DNA of 64,000 nucleotides from the NCBI GenBank assembly GCA_024364735.1, contig JAGFNQ010009499.1:1-64000 (forward strand), written 5' to 3'. The notes beneath the pieces were generated by a model that had not been told where the DNA came from, made no database searches, and saw nothing but the letters and a program-made list of their open reading frames with translations. The DNA is from Boesenbergia rotunda. Taxonomy: Eukaryota > Streptophyta > Magnoliopsida > Zingiberales > Zingiberaceae. Within the stretch, counting starts at the first letter, position 1. Each line of letters opens with the position of its first letter. Made by a program: the position numbers and the translations under genes. Positions 11,840-22,970 of this stretch are shown one piece after another.

Positions 11840-12765
11840 TGTTAGGATCGTTTCCGTACGCTAGAGGGGGGTGAATAGCGTTTCGTCGAATTCTTGTTCC
11901 TACACGGTTAGTTTGCACAACGGAAATAATAGTAAAACAATAATAAAATCACTAACCAATGCTAACACGGCGATTTTAGTTGGTATCCACCCCGGTCGGG
12001 TGACTAATCCAACAATCCGTCGGTGGATCAAACCCCGGATAACCTCCGGCTAGAACTCGTCGCTCCTTGTGGGTGGAGAAACCTCGCCACAACATCAAGG
12101 ACACTTCCTGAGTATACAAGACTACTAACTTGCCCTATCCAAGCAAGTTTCGTCAAGAAACTCAGCCACCACGAAGTCCTCTTTAAATAGGACTCGGGGC
12201 TGATTTCTCGCTACCAGTCGACTGCCCCCAGGGCAGTCAACTGGTGCCAGCCAAATTCGACCGTTGACACCCCAACGTTCGAATTTGCCAGCTCACCAGT
12301 CACCTACCTGTCGACTGCCCCCAGGGCAGTCGACTGGTCCCAGGCTGAATCCCTTCCCGAGTACATTCACACAACACTCGATCCTCACGACTCGACTGAC
12401 TCCTCATCGCAGCCTCGACTATTTCCTTCACGCCCTCTCCATCTTCGGCTCCCGTCCCTCGGATGCACGCAAGCCTCCAGCTTGCCTCCATGCCATCCTT
12501 CACGCATGCCTCGAAGTCCGCGCCCATCAGCTCATCGTCCTTGCTGTCCAAAGTCCCTCGGATGCGCACGTAAGCCTCCAGCTTGCCTCCATGCCATCCT
12601 TCACCGTACCGAGGCCGTCCAGTCAAGTCCATATGTGTAACCTGTACAACCTGCACACTCAACATACACATATGAGATAACACGGGTAAACCTAGCTTAA
12701 ACCCTTTGCCCAAACATCAAAACACATGGTCACTCCGGACCATCTTAGGGCCGATTGCTCCAACA
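11840..12765 (-). repeat. E5 3' LTR (926 bp)
   Basis: The plus strand starts TGTTAGGATC and ends GCTCCAACA. It differs from the 5' LTR (16426-17320) mainly by one missing block of about 30 bases there and a few substitutions, so insertion was fairly recent. It carries two CAGTCGACTG-type inverted repeats (12214-12244 and about 12308-12337) and direct repeats of CAAGCCTCCAGCTTGCCTCC. Confidence 0.9.
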
Positions 12766-12780
12766 ATTTCCTCCTTTTTT
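12766..12780 (-). other. E5 polypurine tract
   Basis: On the minus strand, AAAAAAGGAGGAAAT directly precedes the 3' LTR start TGTTGGAGC. This is the expected primer for second-strand DNA synthesis. Confidence 0.8.
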
Positions 12781-12893
12781 ATGTTTGGCAATCCGTTTAA
12801 GTTAGAAAAGCAAGATAATAGTAAATAGCAAAAACCATGCTAAATGAATGCATATGCAATGCATAACTGGATTCTATCCCAAGGCATCCCACA

Positions 12894-13662
12894 CCTAACC
12901 CTCGAAGTTAGGAATTTTATAGCTAGCCCTCCAAGCTAGGATTTTCACCACCTAACCCTCCAAGTTAGGATTTTCCCACACAAACTGGGCTTTTTAAAGC
13001 TTCTCCCAAGCTCCCCTACATTAGACTTACAAAGGCTTTTTAAGAACCTCTCCAAGGTTCCCCTTACGCCAAGAAGGGAGCAGCCATGCTCCCCCTCAAA
13101 CTTAGCTCCCCCTAAACCTAGGGTTTCTAGCAAAGGTATTAGTTTCCCACTTAAACATAATATTTCTTCTCCTTTTCCATACATCAAAAAGAACCCAATA
13201 ATTACCCAATTATTGGTTCTTTAAATTCCCAATGACCCTAAACACAGTGTACTAGACCCTCATACACTTGTTCCTTGTCATTTGGACCCCAAACCAGCTG
13301 CTGATACCCAAATCAGCCTCTGGCAGTCGACTGCCCAAATGGGCAGTCGACTGGTACTCTGATTTCAGTCTTTTCTGGCCATTTTCAGAAATGCGCCAGA
13401 AATTTCACAAATTTCCAAAGATTTCCAAACTTCGTGGACAACTTTGTGGAACCTATACCTACTTGGGAAAAATACATCTACCCATGTATCTATCACCATT
13501 CCCAAGTTTGATACAAAATCCAAAAATTTCAAAATGAAAATCAAGGCAACTAAGAGGCAACCTCCCCTTTAACCTATGCCTTCTCCCAATGTTCATTTTT
13601 CTTAGGTTAAGTTCTACCCAACTTAACCTCCTAACACCAAGTTAGGTTCTTCCCAACCTAAC
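12894..13662 (-). repeat. Array of short stem-loops in the E5 non-coding region
   Basis: Seven inverted repeats have different stems but similar loops. Plus-strand stems and spans: CCTAAC/GTTAGG (12894-12912 and 12951-12969), CTAGC/GCTAG (12923-12939), AGCTT/AAGCT (12998-13012), GAACC/GGTTC (13044-13060), GGTTAAGTT/AACTTAACC (13605-13628) and GTTAGGTT/AACCTAAC (13641-13662). The loops are 5-7 bases. On the element's sense strand they read TTCGAGG, TTGGAGG (twice), GGGAG, TTGGAGA, GGGTAG and GGGAAG. The related element E9 has a matching array at 30797-31521. Confidence 0.75.
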
Positions 13663-14257
13663 ACCCGAGTTCTTCCTCCCTTGGACACTCTTATAGCATT
13701 GTCCGAGGCAATCTTTCCCTAAGTGCCAAAAAGAACTCAACAAAAGTCTAAAAACTCTAAAGTTTGCAAGCACACTTGCTAAGATATACCCTATCCTATG
13801 AAAATATGATATCATGGAAATATCAAGTGTGCTTAACTTTTGGTACACATCTAATTTCTTAAGGATTTTGCATTAAGTATCAACTTTCAAATTCATTTCT
13901 AATTCCATGTGTTTGTCAAGTCTACCCGTCATAATTCGACACATGAAATTGTCCTCAATGTTCCATGTTTAACCTCTAAATCTTAGATAACTAGGGAACC
14001 TTATCAATCCTTCTTGATTTTCATAAAATCCAATAAATTCTTATCAAATCATGGGATACCATTCTATTCAAGGAATAAGAAGACTTTTAATCCAAGGCCT
14101 TATTCTATAATCCAAATTTGCAATTTCTGATTGTCCAATATACCTATTTCCATTTCAGCCTACGGACCAGTCGACTGCCCCTGGGGCAGTCGACTCCCAA
14201 AACTCACAGAATGTTTCTGGGCTAAGACCAGTCGACTGCCCCCAGGGCAGTCGACTG
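13324..14257. repeat. CAGTCGACTG inverted repeats inside E5
   Basis: Three hairpin-forming copies have arms CAGTCGACTGCCC and GGGCAGTCGACTG around 3-4 bases: 13324-13353, about 14167-14197 and 14228-14257. The motif also occurs in the E5 LTRs, in E9 and, in weaker form, in E4. Each arm contains the self-palindrome AGTCGACT. Confidence 0.75.
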
Positions 14258-14708
14258 ATACCTGATTTTCAGGTTTTTAGTTCGACTTTCAGAAATGTCC
14301 TAAAAATTCTACAAATCTCTAAAAAATATGAAATTTTGTGGGGAGATTTGTGAAGCCAATATCTACTTGGAGAAAATATGTTTTCAAATAAATGTACTCC
14401 AAATCCCAAGATTGGCACGAAATCTTACTTCTTCTAAAAAGTATCAAATGAGCTCATCCTAAAAGTTCTAATTCTCACTTCTCTTCAGTGTTTCTTCTTA
14501 TCCTTGATCACAATTCATTTCTACCATTGAAATACATGGTATTCCACCATTAAACCTCAATTTTGTGAATTATAGCTCCTTTTTCACCTTTTCTCCCTAA
14601 ATTCTCCTTTTGATGTGCCAAAATCTAGGATTAAGACTTACCCAAGTCTTCCAACCCTTTTTAGCACATTTCACTTAATTTCCTAAGGGAGAAACTTTTG
14701 AGATCCAC

Positions 14709-16352
14709 TTACCATGGACCCCAAAGACTCCTAGAGCTCCCCCTTGAGCTCTGAGCCCTAGCCATCTCCCTAGATGACTCAACCCACATTAGACCACACC
14801 GGTGTGCCTCCGGTGATTCTTGGCCTACAAAACGGACTCTCTTAACCTTAGACGCCTTGTCCTTGGTTAAGTCACCCTTTCTACCCTTGGATGGCATCCC
14901 CTTGCCATCCTTAGACTTTCCCTCCTTACTAAGATTGTATGCTTTCCTAGCATACTTCTTTCCATTGCCCTTGGAGGTCTTGGATTCATAGCCCAAACCC
15001 GACCTATCATAGTTGGGGTTGATGCTACCCAACACCATGTCTAGACCTTTAGATCCAATCTTGAATCTTTCTAAGGTCTTCTCTAAAGTATCAAGCTTTG
15101 CCCTTAAGGCTTGATTTTTCCTTTTTAGCCCTCTAACCTTGGATTCCATATGTCCACTTTGGACATTCCTAGACCTATCCATTTTCATAGGCATTTGTCT
15201 CCCCTTCTTAGGGTCAATGCCTTGATCCTTAGGTACCCAAGTCTTAGGTCTATTATGATGCATGTTTTTCTTAGGGTTATGATCTACCTTGTTACCCTTA
15301 GTCCTATCATTGTACTTAAATCCATGATTATGCACAAATAAATAATTCTCATGAGTTCTAGCATGCATGGGTGGGTAATTAACATGATTCTTGAAATGTA
15401 AAGAAGAACTTGAAATCGAATTTCTTTTTAAACTAGGGTTAGAGGGTACCTCCCTTACCCTTGTAGTCCTTCCTTGTTGTGAGCTTCTTCTCTTCCTTCT
15501 TTCTTCTTTTTCCCATCTTCTTAGATTTTTCATCTTCTTTAGCTCACCTTTTCTAGGGCATTTAGTGTGATAATGCCCTAGTTCTCCACATGTGAAGCAT
15601 CGAATCTTCTTCCTTTTAGCTTGAGCTTCACCAATTCTACAACCCACATTAGCTTTAAAGGAATTTACAATGGGTTTAGGGTGTACCTCCTTTTTCTTAC
15701 CTAGTAGGCACTTATCCTTGTAGTGCCCCTTTTCATTGCACCCAAAGCATACAATGTGGTCTTTAGTCCTTGCTTTGGTGGAGGTTGAGGCTTGGTTGAC
15801 TTCCTCTTCACCCTTGGATGAAGTGGAGACTTCCTCTTGATCATGTGTAGGTGAGGGTCTCTCTTCCCCCTCAATCCTTGAGGTGGTGACCTCCTCCTCT
15901 TCTCTAGATGAGGTGGATGACCTCTCACTTTCTTCTTCACTTGAGGATGTGGACACTTCTTCCTCCTCTTGAGCTATTGAACTCACTTCCTCGGGTTCAT
16001 CTACTCCTTGAGTTTGTGTAGGGTTCTTGTGATATTCCACCAACTTGGTCCATAATTCGTGTGCATTTTTATAATTCCCTACAATACTCAAAACATTGTT
16101 AGGTAAAACATCAATTAATACATCTATTACCTTCTTGTTTGCCCTAGAGTAGTCTTGTTGCTCTTGAGTCCAATATCTAGGACGAAGCTTCTTTCCATGC
16201 TTGTCCTTTGGAACTTCGAAGGGCTCTTCTAGCATGACCATGCACTCCCACTCCATGCTAAGCCAATTCTTCATCCTCGCCCGCCAATAGTCGAAGTCCT
16301 CATTGTCGTAGGGCGGTGGGGTGTAGATGTTGTCCCCCAACTTATCTTCCAT
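14709..16352 (-). CDS. Gag protein of E5 with two CCHC zinc knuckles
   Basis: Structural capsid/nucleocapsid protein of about 547 residues. The N-terminal region (residues about 1-115, including DFDYWRARMKNWL and LRPRYWTQEQQ) resembles the UBN2/DUF4219 capsid domain of copia elements. A long Glu/Ser-rich acidic stretch follows. Two CX2CX4HX4C zinc knuckles, CFGCNEKGHYKDKC and CFTCGELGHYHTKC, would bind RNA. The C-terminal half is very basic and ends SRSLWGPW. I chose the ATG at 16352 (MEDKLGDNIY) because the upstream ATG at 16424 overlaps the primer-binding site. The frame is intact. The E9 gag keeps nearly the same length and the same C-terminus, so the absence of pol is a shared feature and not a recent truncation. 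Confidence 0.85.
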   Translation of the reverse strand: MEDKLGDNIYTPPPYDNEDFDYWRARMKNWLSMEWECMVMLEEPFEVPKDKHGKKLRPRYWTQEQQDYSRANKKVIDVLIDVLPNNVLSIVGNYKNAHELWTKLVEYHKNPTQTQGVDEPEEVSSIAQEEEEVSTSSSEEESERSSTSSREEEEVTTSRIEGEERPSPTHDQEEVSTSSKGEEEVNQASTSTKARTKDHIVCFGCNEKGHYKDKCLLGKKKEVHPKPIVNSFKANVGCRIGEAQAKRKKIRCFTCGELGHYHTKCPRKGELKKMKNLRRWEKEERRKRRSSQQGRTTRVREVPSNPSLKRNSISSSSLHFKNHVNYPPMHARTHENYLFVHNHGFKYNDRTKGNKVDHNPKKNMHHNRPKTWVPKDQGIDPKKGRQMPMKMDRSRNVQSGHMESKVRGLKRKNQALRAKLDTLEKTLERFKIGSKGLDMVLGSINPNYDRSGLGYESKTSKGNGKKYARKAYNLSKEGKSKDGKGMPSKGRKGDLTKDKASKVKRVRFVGQESPEAHRCGLMWVESSREMARAQSSRGSSRSLWGPW

Positions 16353-16411
16353 TGTTTCCTCTCCTCTAGCGTGTGCTCCCTCGGCGGTTAGTCCGATCAA
16401 GAGCAATCCTT

Positions 16412-16423
16412 GCTCTGATACCA
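16412..16423 (-). other. E5 primer-binding site
   Basis: The minus strand reads TGGTATCAGAGC, two bases after the 5' LTR. It matches the plant initiator tRNA-Met site exactly. Confidence 0.9.
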
Positions 16424-16425
16424 AT

Positions 16426-17320
16426 TGTTAGGATCGTTTCCGTACGCTAGAGGGGGGTGAATAGTGTTTCGCCGAATTCTTGTTCCTACACGGTTAGTTT
16501 GCACAACGGAAATAATAGTAAAACAATAATAAAATCACTAATCAATGCTAACACGGCAATTTTAGTTGGTATCCACCCCGGTCGGGTGACTAATCCAACA
16601 ATCCGTCGGTGGATCAAACCCCGGATAACCTCCGGCTAGAACTCGTCGCTCCTTGTGGGTGGAGAAACCTCGCCACAATACCAAGGACACTTCCTGAGTA
16701 TACAAGACTACTAACTTGCCCTATCCAAGCAAGTTTCGTCAAGAAACTCAGCCACCACGAAGTCCTCTTTAAATAGACTCGAGTCTGATTTCTTGCTATC
16801 AGTCGACTGCCCCCAGGGCAGTCGACTGGTGCCAGCCAAATTTGACCGTTGACACCCCAACGTTCGAATTTGCCAGCTCACCAGTCGACTGGCACCAGGC
16901 TGAATCCCTTCCCGAGTACATTCACATAGTACTCGATCCTCACGACTCGACTGACTCCTCATCGCAGCCTCGACTATTTCATTCGCGCCCTCTCCATCAT
17001 CGGCTCCCGTCCCTCGGATGCACGCAAGCCTCCAGCTTGCCTCCATGCCATCCTTCACGCATGCCTCGAAGTCCGCGCCCATCAGCTCATCGTCCCTGCT
17101 GTCCAAAGTCCCTCGGATGCACACGCAAGCCTCCAGCTTGCCTCCATGCCATCCTTCACCATACCGAGGCCGTCCAGTCAAGTCCATATGTGTAACCTGT
17201 ACAACCTGCACACTCAACATACACATAAGAGATAACACGGGTAAACCTATCTTAAACCCTTTGCCCAAACATCAAAACCCATGGTCACTCCGAACCATCT
17301 TAGGGCCGATTGCTCCAACA
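16426..17320 (-). repeat. E5 5' LTR (895 bp)
   Basis: Partner of 11840-12765, with the same ends (TGTTAGGATC to GCTCCAACA). It drives transcription to the left. A CAGTCGACTG hairpin lies at 16800-16828. The conserved CTAGAGGGGGGTGAATAG stretch lies just inside the left end, which is the U5 side. Confidence 0.9.
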
Positions 17321-17325
17321 CTTCT
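17321..17325. repeat. Target-site duplication of E5, right copy
   Basis: CTTCT, identical to 11835-11839. Confidence 0.85.
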
Positions 17326-18039
17326 CGATGGAGAATAATCTCTCACAAAGGCTCTCTTCCCATTACAAGATAAGAGTTAGGGTTTGAGGAAGAGAGTAGT
17401 CTTGGAAGCTTGAGTACTTAAGCAAGAAAGTCTTTCACAAGAAAACCATAAAGTTCTTCTCAAGTCTCAAACTCTTCTTTAAATAGAGGAAAGAGTTGTT
17501 ACCAAAACAGCTCGACCCCAACACCAGTCGACTGCTATCAAGCCTAGTCGATTGGTGCTCAGCCAACGACTAGTTTTCGAACAGACCAGTCAACTGCTAT
17601 ATAGACCAGTCGACTGATAATACTATTTGAAACTTATAGAAAGTTTAGTCGACTGGTGTCCCTACCAGTCGATTGATCTTGTTACACACTCACACTCATC
17701 CTCTCTAGAGTCGCTCTTTAAAACTCTCTTCCTTTGACTCTCGTTCCTCGGATGCATCCAAGCCCTGGGCTAGTCCCGATGTCATCCTTCGCGTATGCCT
17801 TGAAGTTTTCTTCCCTCGGCTCCACTCCGTTATTCTTCGTCTGATGGTCCCTCGGATACGCTATCCTTCACCGACTCAAAGACCCGAGCACCATGATGAG
17901 ATTGCCTATATGTTGTTCCACCAAGTCCTGCATGACTCAAACATACATCAAACCAATATGAAAACCTAACTTAATCATATTAGCACACACATAAAATCCC
18001 ATGATCTATCCGATCAAATTTGGATCGATTGCACCAACA

Positions 18040-18303
18040 ATCTCTCCATTTTTGATGTGTGACAATATGTTTAAGTTAGGCACAAAAATAGTAATTTGAA
18101 AATTAGAGGCATAGTGTACTAAGAAGCATAAACATGTAACCTCCCCTTTAACTTATGCCCTATCACATGATTTTCAAATTTTGCACAACATGAAGAAATA
18201 AGTTAAGTTCTAACTTAAACCCTTCCATTCTCCCCCTTTGACACCATCAAAAAGATTATACCAATCAATTCTAACCTATGATATTAAGGTAAAATAAAGT
18301 TTT
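18040..18303 (-). other. Interior remnant of E4
   Basis: Begins with the polypurine tract of E4 (CTCTCCATTTTTGATG on the plus strand) and runs into CTCCCCCTTTGACACCATCA. It is cut at 18303 by the next LTR. There is no coding sequence. Confidence 0.6.
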
Positions 18304-19934
18304 TGTTGGATCGAGGAGCCCGATAGAGGGGGAGGGGGGTGAATATCGGAAAACTTTCGGATTTTATTAAAGAGTACGTACGCAGCGGAATTAAACAAAA
18401 ACAAAAACCAACACAAAGGACACAGAGATTTTTACTTGGTTCGGAGCCTGTGTCGACTCCTACTCCAAGGCCCACGATCGTTGATCGTTTACTTTGGGCA
18501 ATTCTATATGAGTGCAAATTCAGTTTACAAAAAGGAGATTACAAGTATAGCAACGTAAACTGTAAATAAAAAATTGAAACTCTTCTTTTACCGACGTCCG
18601 GTTGTAGGTTGACTTTCCGGAGCAGCGGGACGTCGTCGGCTCGAGTTGGGCAGTTTCCGGAGCAGGGCGTGAGCACAGAAGAGTATGGAAGCGTTGGAGC
18701 GAAGTTCTTATTAAGCTTGGGGTCGAGGGGTGCTATTTATAGCACCTAGGGCGCCCTGGACGTCGGGGGCGCCCTGCCACGTGTCATCCGATCCGTGCTT
18801 CGCTCGGTCAAGCGTTATCCCACCGGAATAGGGATGAGGTTTGACCTCTGGGGCGCCCTGGTCGCTGAGGGCGCCTTGGTTGACCCGGTCTTCTCGGCTG
18901 GATAGAGTTGATCGCCTTTGCTGGCTTAGGCGCGAAGCGCCTTGGCTCCTGAGGGCGCCTTCGGCGCTGAGGGCGCCCTGGCTGACGAGGGCGCCCTGGC
19001 TGCTGAGGGCGCCTTGCCCAGTAAGCAGCTGAAGCCCATTTTGCTTCGCTTGGTTCTGGTTCACCTTGAGGGCGCCCTGGACACTCAGGGCGCCTTACTC
19101 AGCTGTTGCCTCACTCCTTTGAGGCTCTCTGAGTTGCAAACACACGTTCCTTCGGTCCTACATCAAGGGTTAGTCCAAAACACAATAAACAATTAATTAT
19201 TATTTTATACAGCCTTAGCTGTCTTGGTTCTGACTTTGGTCTCCAAAATGGAGCCCTAGGTCGAACCGACGCCTACTGTTCCCTCGACGGGGAACGCGTC
19301 CTCACCTACTCCACTCGGGAGAGTTTACCTGATGCCAACCGCTCCTTTGGTTGGACTTTTGCCTGACTGTCCTTTGTCAGGTCTTATGAACTGGCAGCCC
19401 TTCGCCAGTTGCCTAGCAGTCCTTCGCTAGGGCTTTTGGTGCTGGCAGTCCTTCGCCAGTGCCTAGCAGTCCTTTGCTAGGGCTTTTGGTGCTGACAGTC
19501 CTTCGCCAGTGCCTAGCAGTCCTTCGCTAGGGCTTTTGGTGCTGGCAGTCCTTCGCCAGTGCCTAGCAGTCCTTCGCTAGGGCTTGATGCTGGCAGTCCT
19601 TCGCCAGTGCCTAGCAGTCCTTCGCTAGGGCTTGATGCTGGCAGTCCTTCGCCAGTGCCTAGCAGTCCTTCGCTAGGGCTTGATGCTGGCAGTCCTTCGC
19701 CAGTGCCTAGCAGTCATTCGCTAGGGCTTTGTATCCTGGCAGTCCTTCGCCAGTGCCTAGCAGTCCTTCGCTAGGACTTTGTATCCTGGCAGTCCTTCGC
19801 CAGTGCCTAGCAGTCCTTCGCTAGACTTTGTTTCCTGCACACTTAATGAGCATATTAGATAACAAATAACACTTAACTTTGAATCCTTTGCCAATATCAA
19901 AACAAGGTTCGATATGGTGCTTCCTGCACCAACA
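18304..19934 (-). repeat. E6 3' LTR (1,631 bp) with GGGCGCCC motifs and hairpin units
   Basis: The plus strand starts TGTTGGATCG and ends CTGCACCAACA. From about 18740 to 19090 the motif GGGCGCC recurs about every 20-40 bases. From 19335 to about 19830 there is a string of short inverted repeats, described separately. The longer size compared with the right LTR is mainly due to more copies of that 49-bp unit. Confidence 0.8.
19282..19830 (-). repeat. Tandem hairpin units in the E6 LTR
   Basis: About nine units of about 49 bp, each with two inverted repeats: CTGGC and GCCAG around AGTCCTTC, then CTAGC and GCTAG around AGTCCTTC. They are preceded by GTTCCC/GGGAAC (about 19282-19299), CCAACC/GGTTGG (19335-19354, loop GCTCCTTT) and CCTGAC/GTCAGG (19362-19381, loop TGTCCTTT). 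So the loops stay alike while the stems change. The right LTR has five units (25333-25580), and the LTR at 59530 has about four. Confidence 0.85.
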
Positions 19935-22900
19935 ATCTCCTCCTTTTTGATTATGGCAACACAATTCAAGTTAAGTTAAAACTTAAAAGTTAGAACATAA
20001 GTAAAATGAAGTATAAAAACACAATTAAGTAAGAATAAATATAAACACAATAGATTTAAGAAAAATTCTTATTTTCATACTCCCCCTAAAACCCTGAGTA
20101 CATGTGTTATAAAATACTTAACTTTGACCTTTCCTCCCCCTTTGACATATATCAAAAATAAACATGGGTGAACAAGGTATCTAATAGGGAAATTTTGAAA
20201 ACCTAAATTTTGTTAAATAACATTTACTTACAAGGTTTTGCAAAAAGAAATTTACTTAGGCAAAATTTTGAAGGCAAATTTTCCAAAAAAATTTCGTTTA
20301 CCAAAAATTTTGCACACTTAGAAATATTTGTTTGGAAACACTTTGTGCATTTTGGAAAACAAGATTTTTAAGAAATTTCTCGACAAGTTGTTAGAAAAAC
20401 TTTACTTAGAAATATTTGGCAAAATTTTTCAACAAGATTTTTGCTAAGACAAATTTTGAAAAAAAAAAATTTACTTAGGAGAAGACATGCACTTAAAAAA
20501 TTTGAAACACTTAGAAATGCTTAGAAACTTCTGAAGTAATTTTTGAAAAAGAGATAAAAATTTTCTCTTTCCTTTTCTCTCCCCCTTAAGGTGAAATTCT
20601 TCTCCTTATGTTTTGGACTATTACTAAAATTTCTTTTAAAAAAAATTTAAGACTTGTGTATCAGAGCCTATGAGTTTTGAAAACATATAAATACTTAGTA
20701 TAATTCTTGAAAGCATAGAAAGAGCTTAAATTGCTCAATAAAACTCCACTTTGAAAGGTATTGAAAAAAAACATTTGTATTTATAGGCGAATCTTTAGAA
20801 AATTCACGTACTTAGAATACTATTGCCTTAGAAAAGTATTAGTACCTTTTGAAAACATTTTGAAAAAAATAGAAGTACTTTTGAAAGATATTATGCAATT
20901 TTTGAAAAATATGTACGTACTTTTTAAAAAAATTGAGCCCTTTTTGGAAAGTGTACGTACTGTTTTTGAAAACTATTAGACTTAAAAAAATATATAAATA
21001 ATTTTTGATAAGTATTAAGCATTTTGAAAATATAATATTTTGCTTGACTAGGTTTCTTTTCCAGTCTGACACAATCCTAGGAAACCTTGTTGACTAAAGG
21101 ACATTTCCTAAGTGTCCTGGAAATTCTCAAGATTCAAGCAAATATTACTTCTAAAGTATTCAAAAATGATTTCTAAACCATATCTTTAAAGGCAAATTAT
21201 TTATTTTCAAAAGAATTTTGAAAACTTAATGTATTAAAATATATTATCATGAAATGTTCAATAATTCATTTGATTTAACCTCCCCCTAAATTTGATATAG
21301 TCCTCGGAAGCTTATTGACCACAAGTATTCTTCCTCTAAGTCTTTAGGGTTTAGTTCAGATTATAAGAATTATCTAATAATTTTGAAAAATGATTGTCAG
21401 AAATAATTTCTTTTGACTCAAACTCCCCCTAAATTTGACACATCCTAGGAGTCCTTATAGTTCATTAAGTGGACCTTCCTCTGTGTCTTTAGAGTTTATT
21501 AAAATCAAAAGAATAATTTTGACCAACCTTCTAAGTATGATAACTTTCAAGGAGATACATTTTTGAAGACATAACTTGAAATGATAACACAGTTTTCGAA
21601 AAAAATATTTTGAAATAATGATAATTTTTCAAACAGATAGTAATATAAGAAGGTTTTTGAATCAATTTTTGAAAACCTTGTCGAGATGATAATAATATTT
21701 AGAGCATAAGGTTTTTTTAAAAAAATTTAAAAATTTTGAAAAGTATTAAAAGAAACTCCCTCTGTATCCAACACAGTCTGACTTTTATCTAAGCTCCTTA
21801 AGGGGTTTCAGTGTGCAGGTTTGACTATGTTTGATCAATTAATAGCATCTTAACTATGTTTGACTCAGTTGACTTTTAAGAAACATGAAATTTGAAAAAA
21901 ATAGAGATGAACAGTAGGGTACAGTAAACTGAATTAATTTGAAAAATAGATATTTATGCTTTTAGGTCCTAGATGTCTCACCCAGTTTTATGTGGTCAAA
22001 CATGTTAACCTTATGGATTATGTGAGACAAATATTTAAAAAAATGGTTAATTTTGAACCATTTAACCTTAGAAAAAAATGATTTTTGAGGATTTTGAAAT
22101 TAATTAGAATTTTAACTTTCAATTTTAAAAGTTAGTTAAATTAAATTTGATTGTTAAAAATCAGATGAATTAAATTTGAATTTTAAAAATTAAATTTGAA
22201 TTTGATTGAATTAAATTTAATTTGTTAAGATTTAATTGAATTGATTTAATTTTGATTTAATTAAGATTTGATTTGGATTTAATTGAATTTAATTGATTTA
22301 ATTAAGATTTAATTGAATCTGAATTAGTTGGTTGGGTTGAACTCAACTTTTAAGTCCTGAGCATCTCACCCATTTCTAAGTGACAAAATAGGATATCCTT
22401 AACTGTTTTGTGAGATGCATATTTTAATAGAAGGATTTATTTTGAAAAAGTCATGATTAATTTTGAAAAGATAAATTAAAATTTTTTTTTAAACCCAGTT
22501 TAAATTTGTTTTGAAAAGAGATATTTGAATCTAAAATTAACTGGAAATTTGTGTTAGATTCGAATTTAACAAAAAATAATTTGACTTTGAATTTCAAAAA
22601 TTGGCTTCCAGGTCTTGGCGAGGCACTAGGCCTTCTTTGGCCGTAGCCTTATGGGATCATCCACCCTTTCCTAGACAAAGCCTTTTAGTGAAATTTCATC
22701 TTCAAAATTACTTTTTGGTAAATTCTGGTCTAACTAGTTTGGGTCTTGGATCGGTAGCTTCGGCTAGTTTCACCAGTCTAAAGAGACCAAGTAAACTTGA
22801 TCTTATTAGAATTGGCTTCCCTAACGTACTATCATCTCACCGCCACCCAATACTATGTTGTTCAAATTTCAGTTAGGTTTGTTTAATCCTTAAACTAACC

Positions 22901-22970
22901 AGTCCTTACACTAATCTAAGCATAAAATAAAATAAAAAGCAACACATAATTAAAGCAAACAAAAACTGAT
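19935..22970 (-). other. Long AT-rich non-coding interior of E6
   Basis: No conserved open frame. It is rich in AAATTTTGAAAA-type sequence, with repeated imperfect segments around 21063-21116, 21283-21345, 21434-21490, 21754-21815, 21972-22029 and 22361-22418. Several of these begin and end with complementary octamers or hexamers. In a complete relative this stretch might correspond to pol, but I recognise no motif. Confidence 0.5.

Larger units (their letters stand above)
11840..17320 (-). mobile_element. E5: structurally complete gag-only LTR retrotransposon (TR-GAG-like)
   Basis: This 5,481-bp element has LTRs at both ends, a perfect 5-bp target duplication (CTTCT), a primer-binding site, a polypurine tract and one long gag gene. 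It has no protease, integrase, reverse transcriptase or RNase H. That is the structure described for TR-GAG elements, which need enzymes supplied in trans. It sits inside the LTR of E4, so it is younger than E4. Roughly 1.9 kb between gag and the 3' LTR is non-coding and contains an array of short inverted repeats (12894-13662). Confidence 0.9.
11533..18039 (-). mobile_element. LTR (3') of a minus-strand retrotransposon (E4), split by E5
   Basis: The outer pieces are 11533-11839 and 17326-18039, about 1.02 kb together. The plus strand starts TGTTGGATCA and ends GCACCAACA. It is followed by CTCTCCATTTTTGATG, which on the minus strand is a polypurine tract next to a 3' LTR. The GGCTAGAGGAGGGCGAATAG stretch and the CAGTCGACTG motifs link it to the E5 family. 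Its other LTR is not in the window. Confidence 0.7.

Noticed and set aside
12264..12713. Overlapping open frames of over 100 codons in the E5 LTRs (also 16711-17338)
   Set aside because: They lie in GC-rich LTR sequence on both strands and have no recognisable domain.
18711..19196. Open frames in the GGGCGCC-rich parts of the E6-type LTRs (also 24751-25103, 26427-27098, 59761-60286)
   Set aside because: They are stop-poor because the sequence is GC-rich, run in several frames on both strands, and differ between LTR copies.
19559..19774. Repetitive protein frame in the LTR hairpin units
   Set aside because: It is simply the 49-bp repeat read in a frame where its length allows continuation. 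Other LTR copies break it.
20761..21072. Lys/Phe-rich frames in the E6 interior
   Set aside because: They come from TTTGAAAA-type repeats and have no counterpart in E19 or E7.
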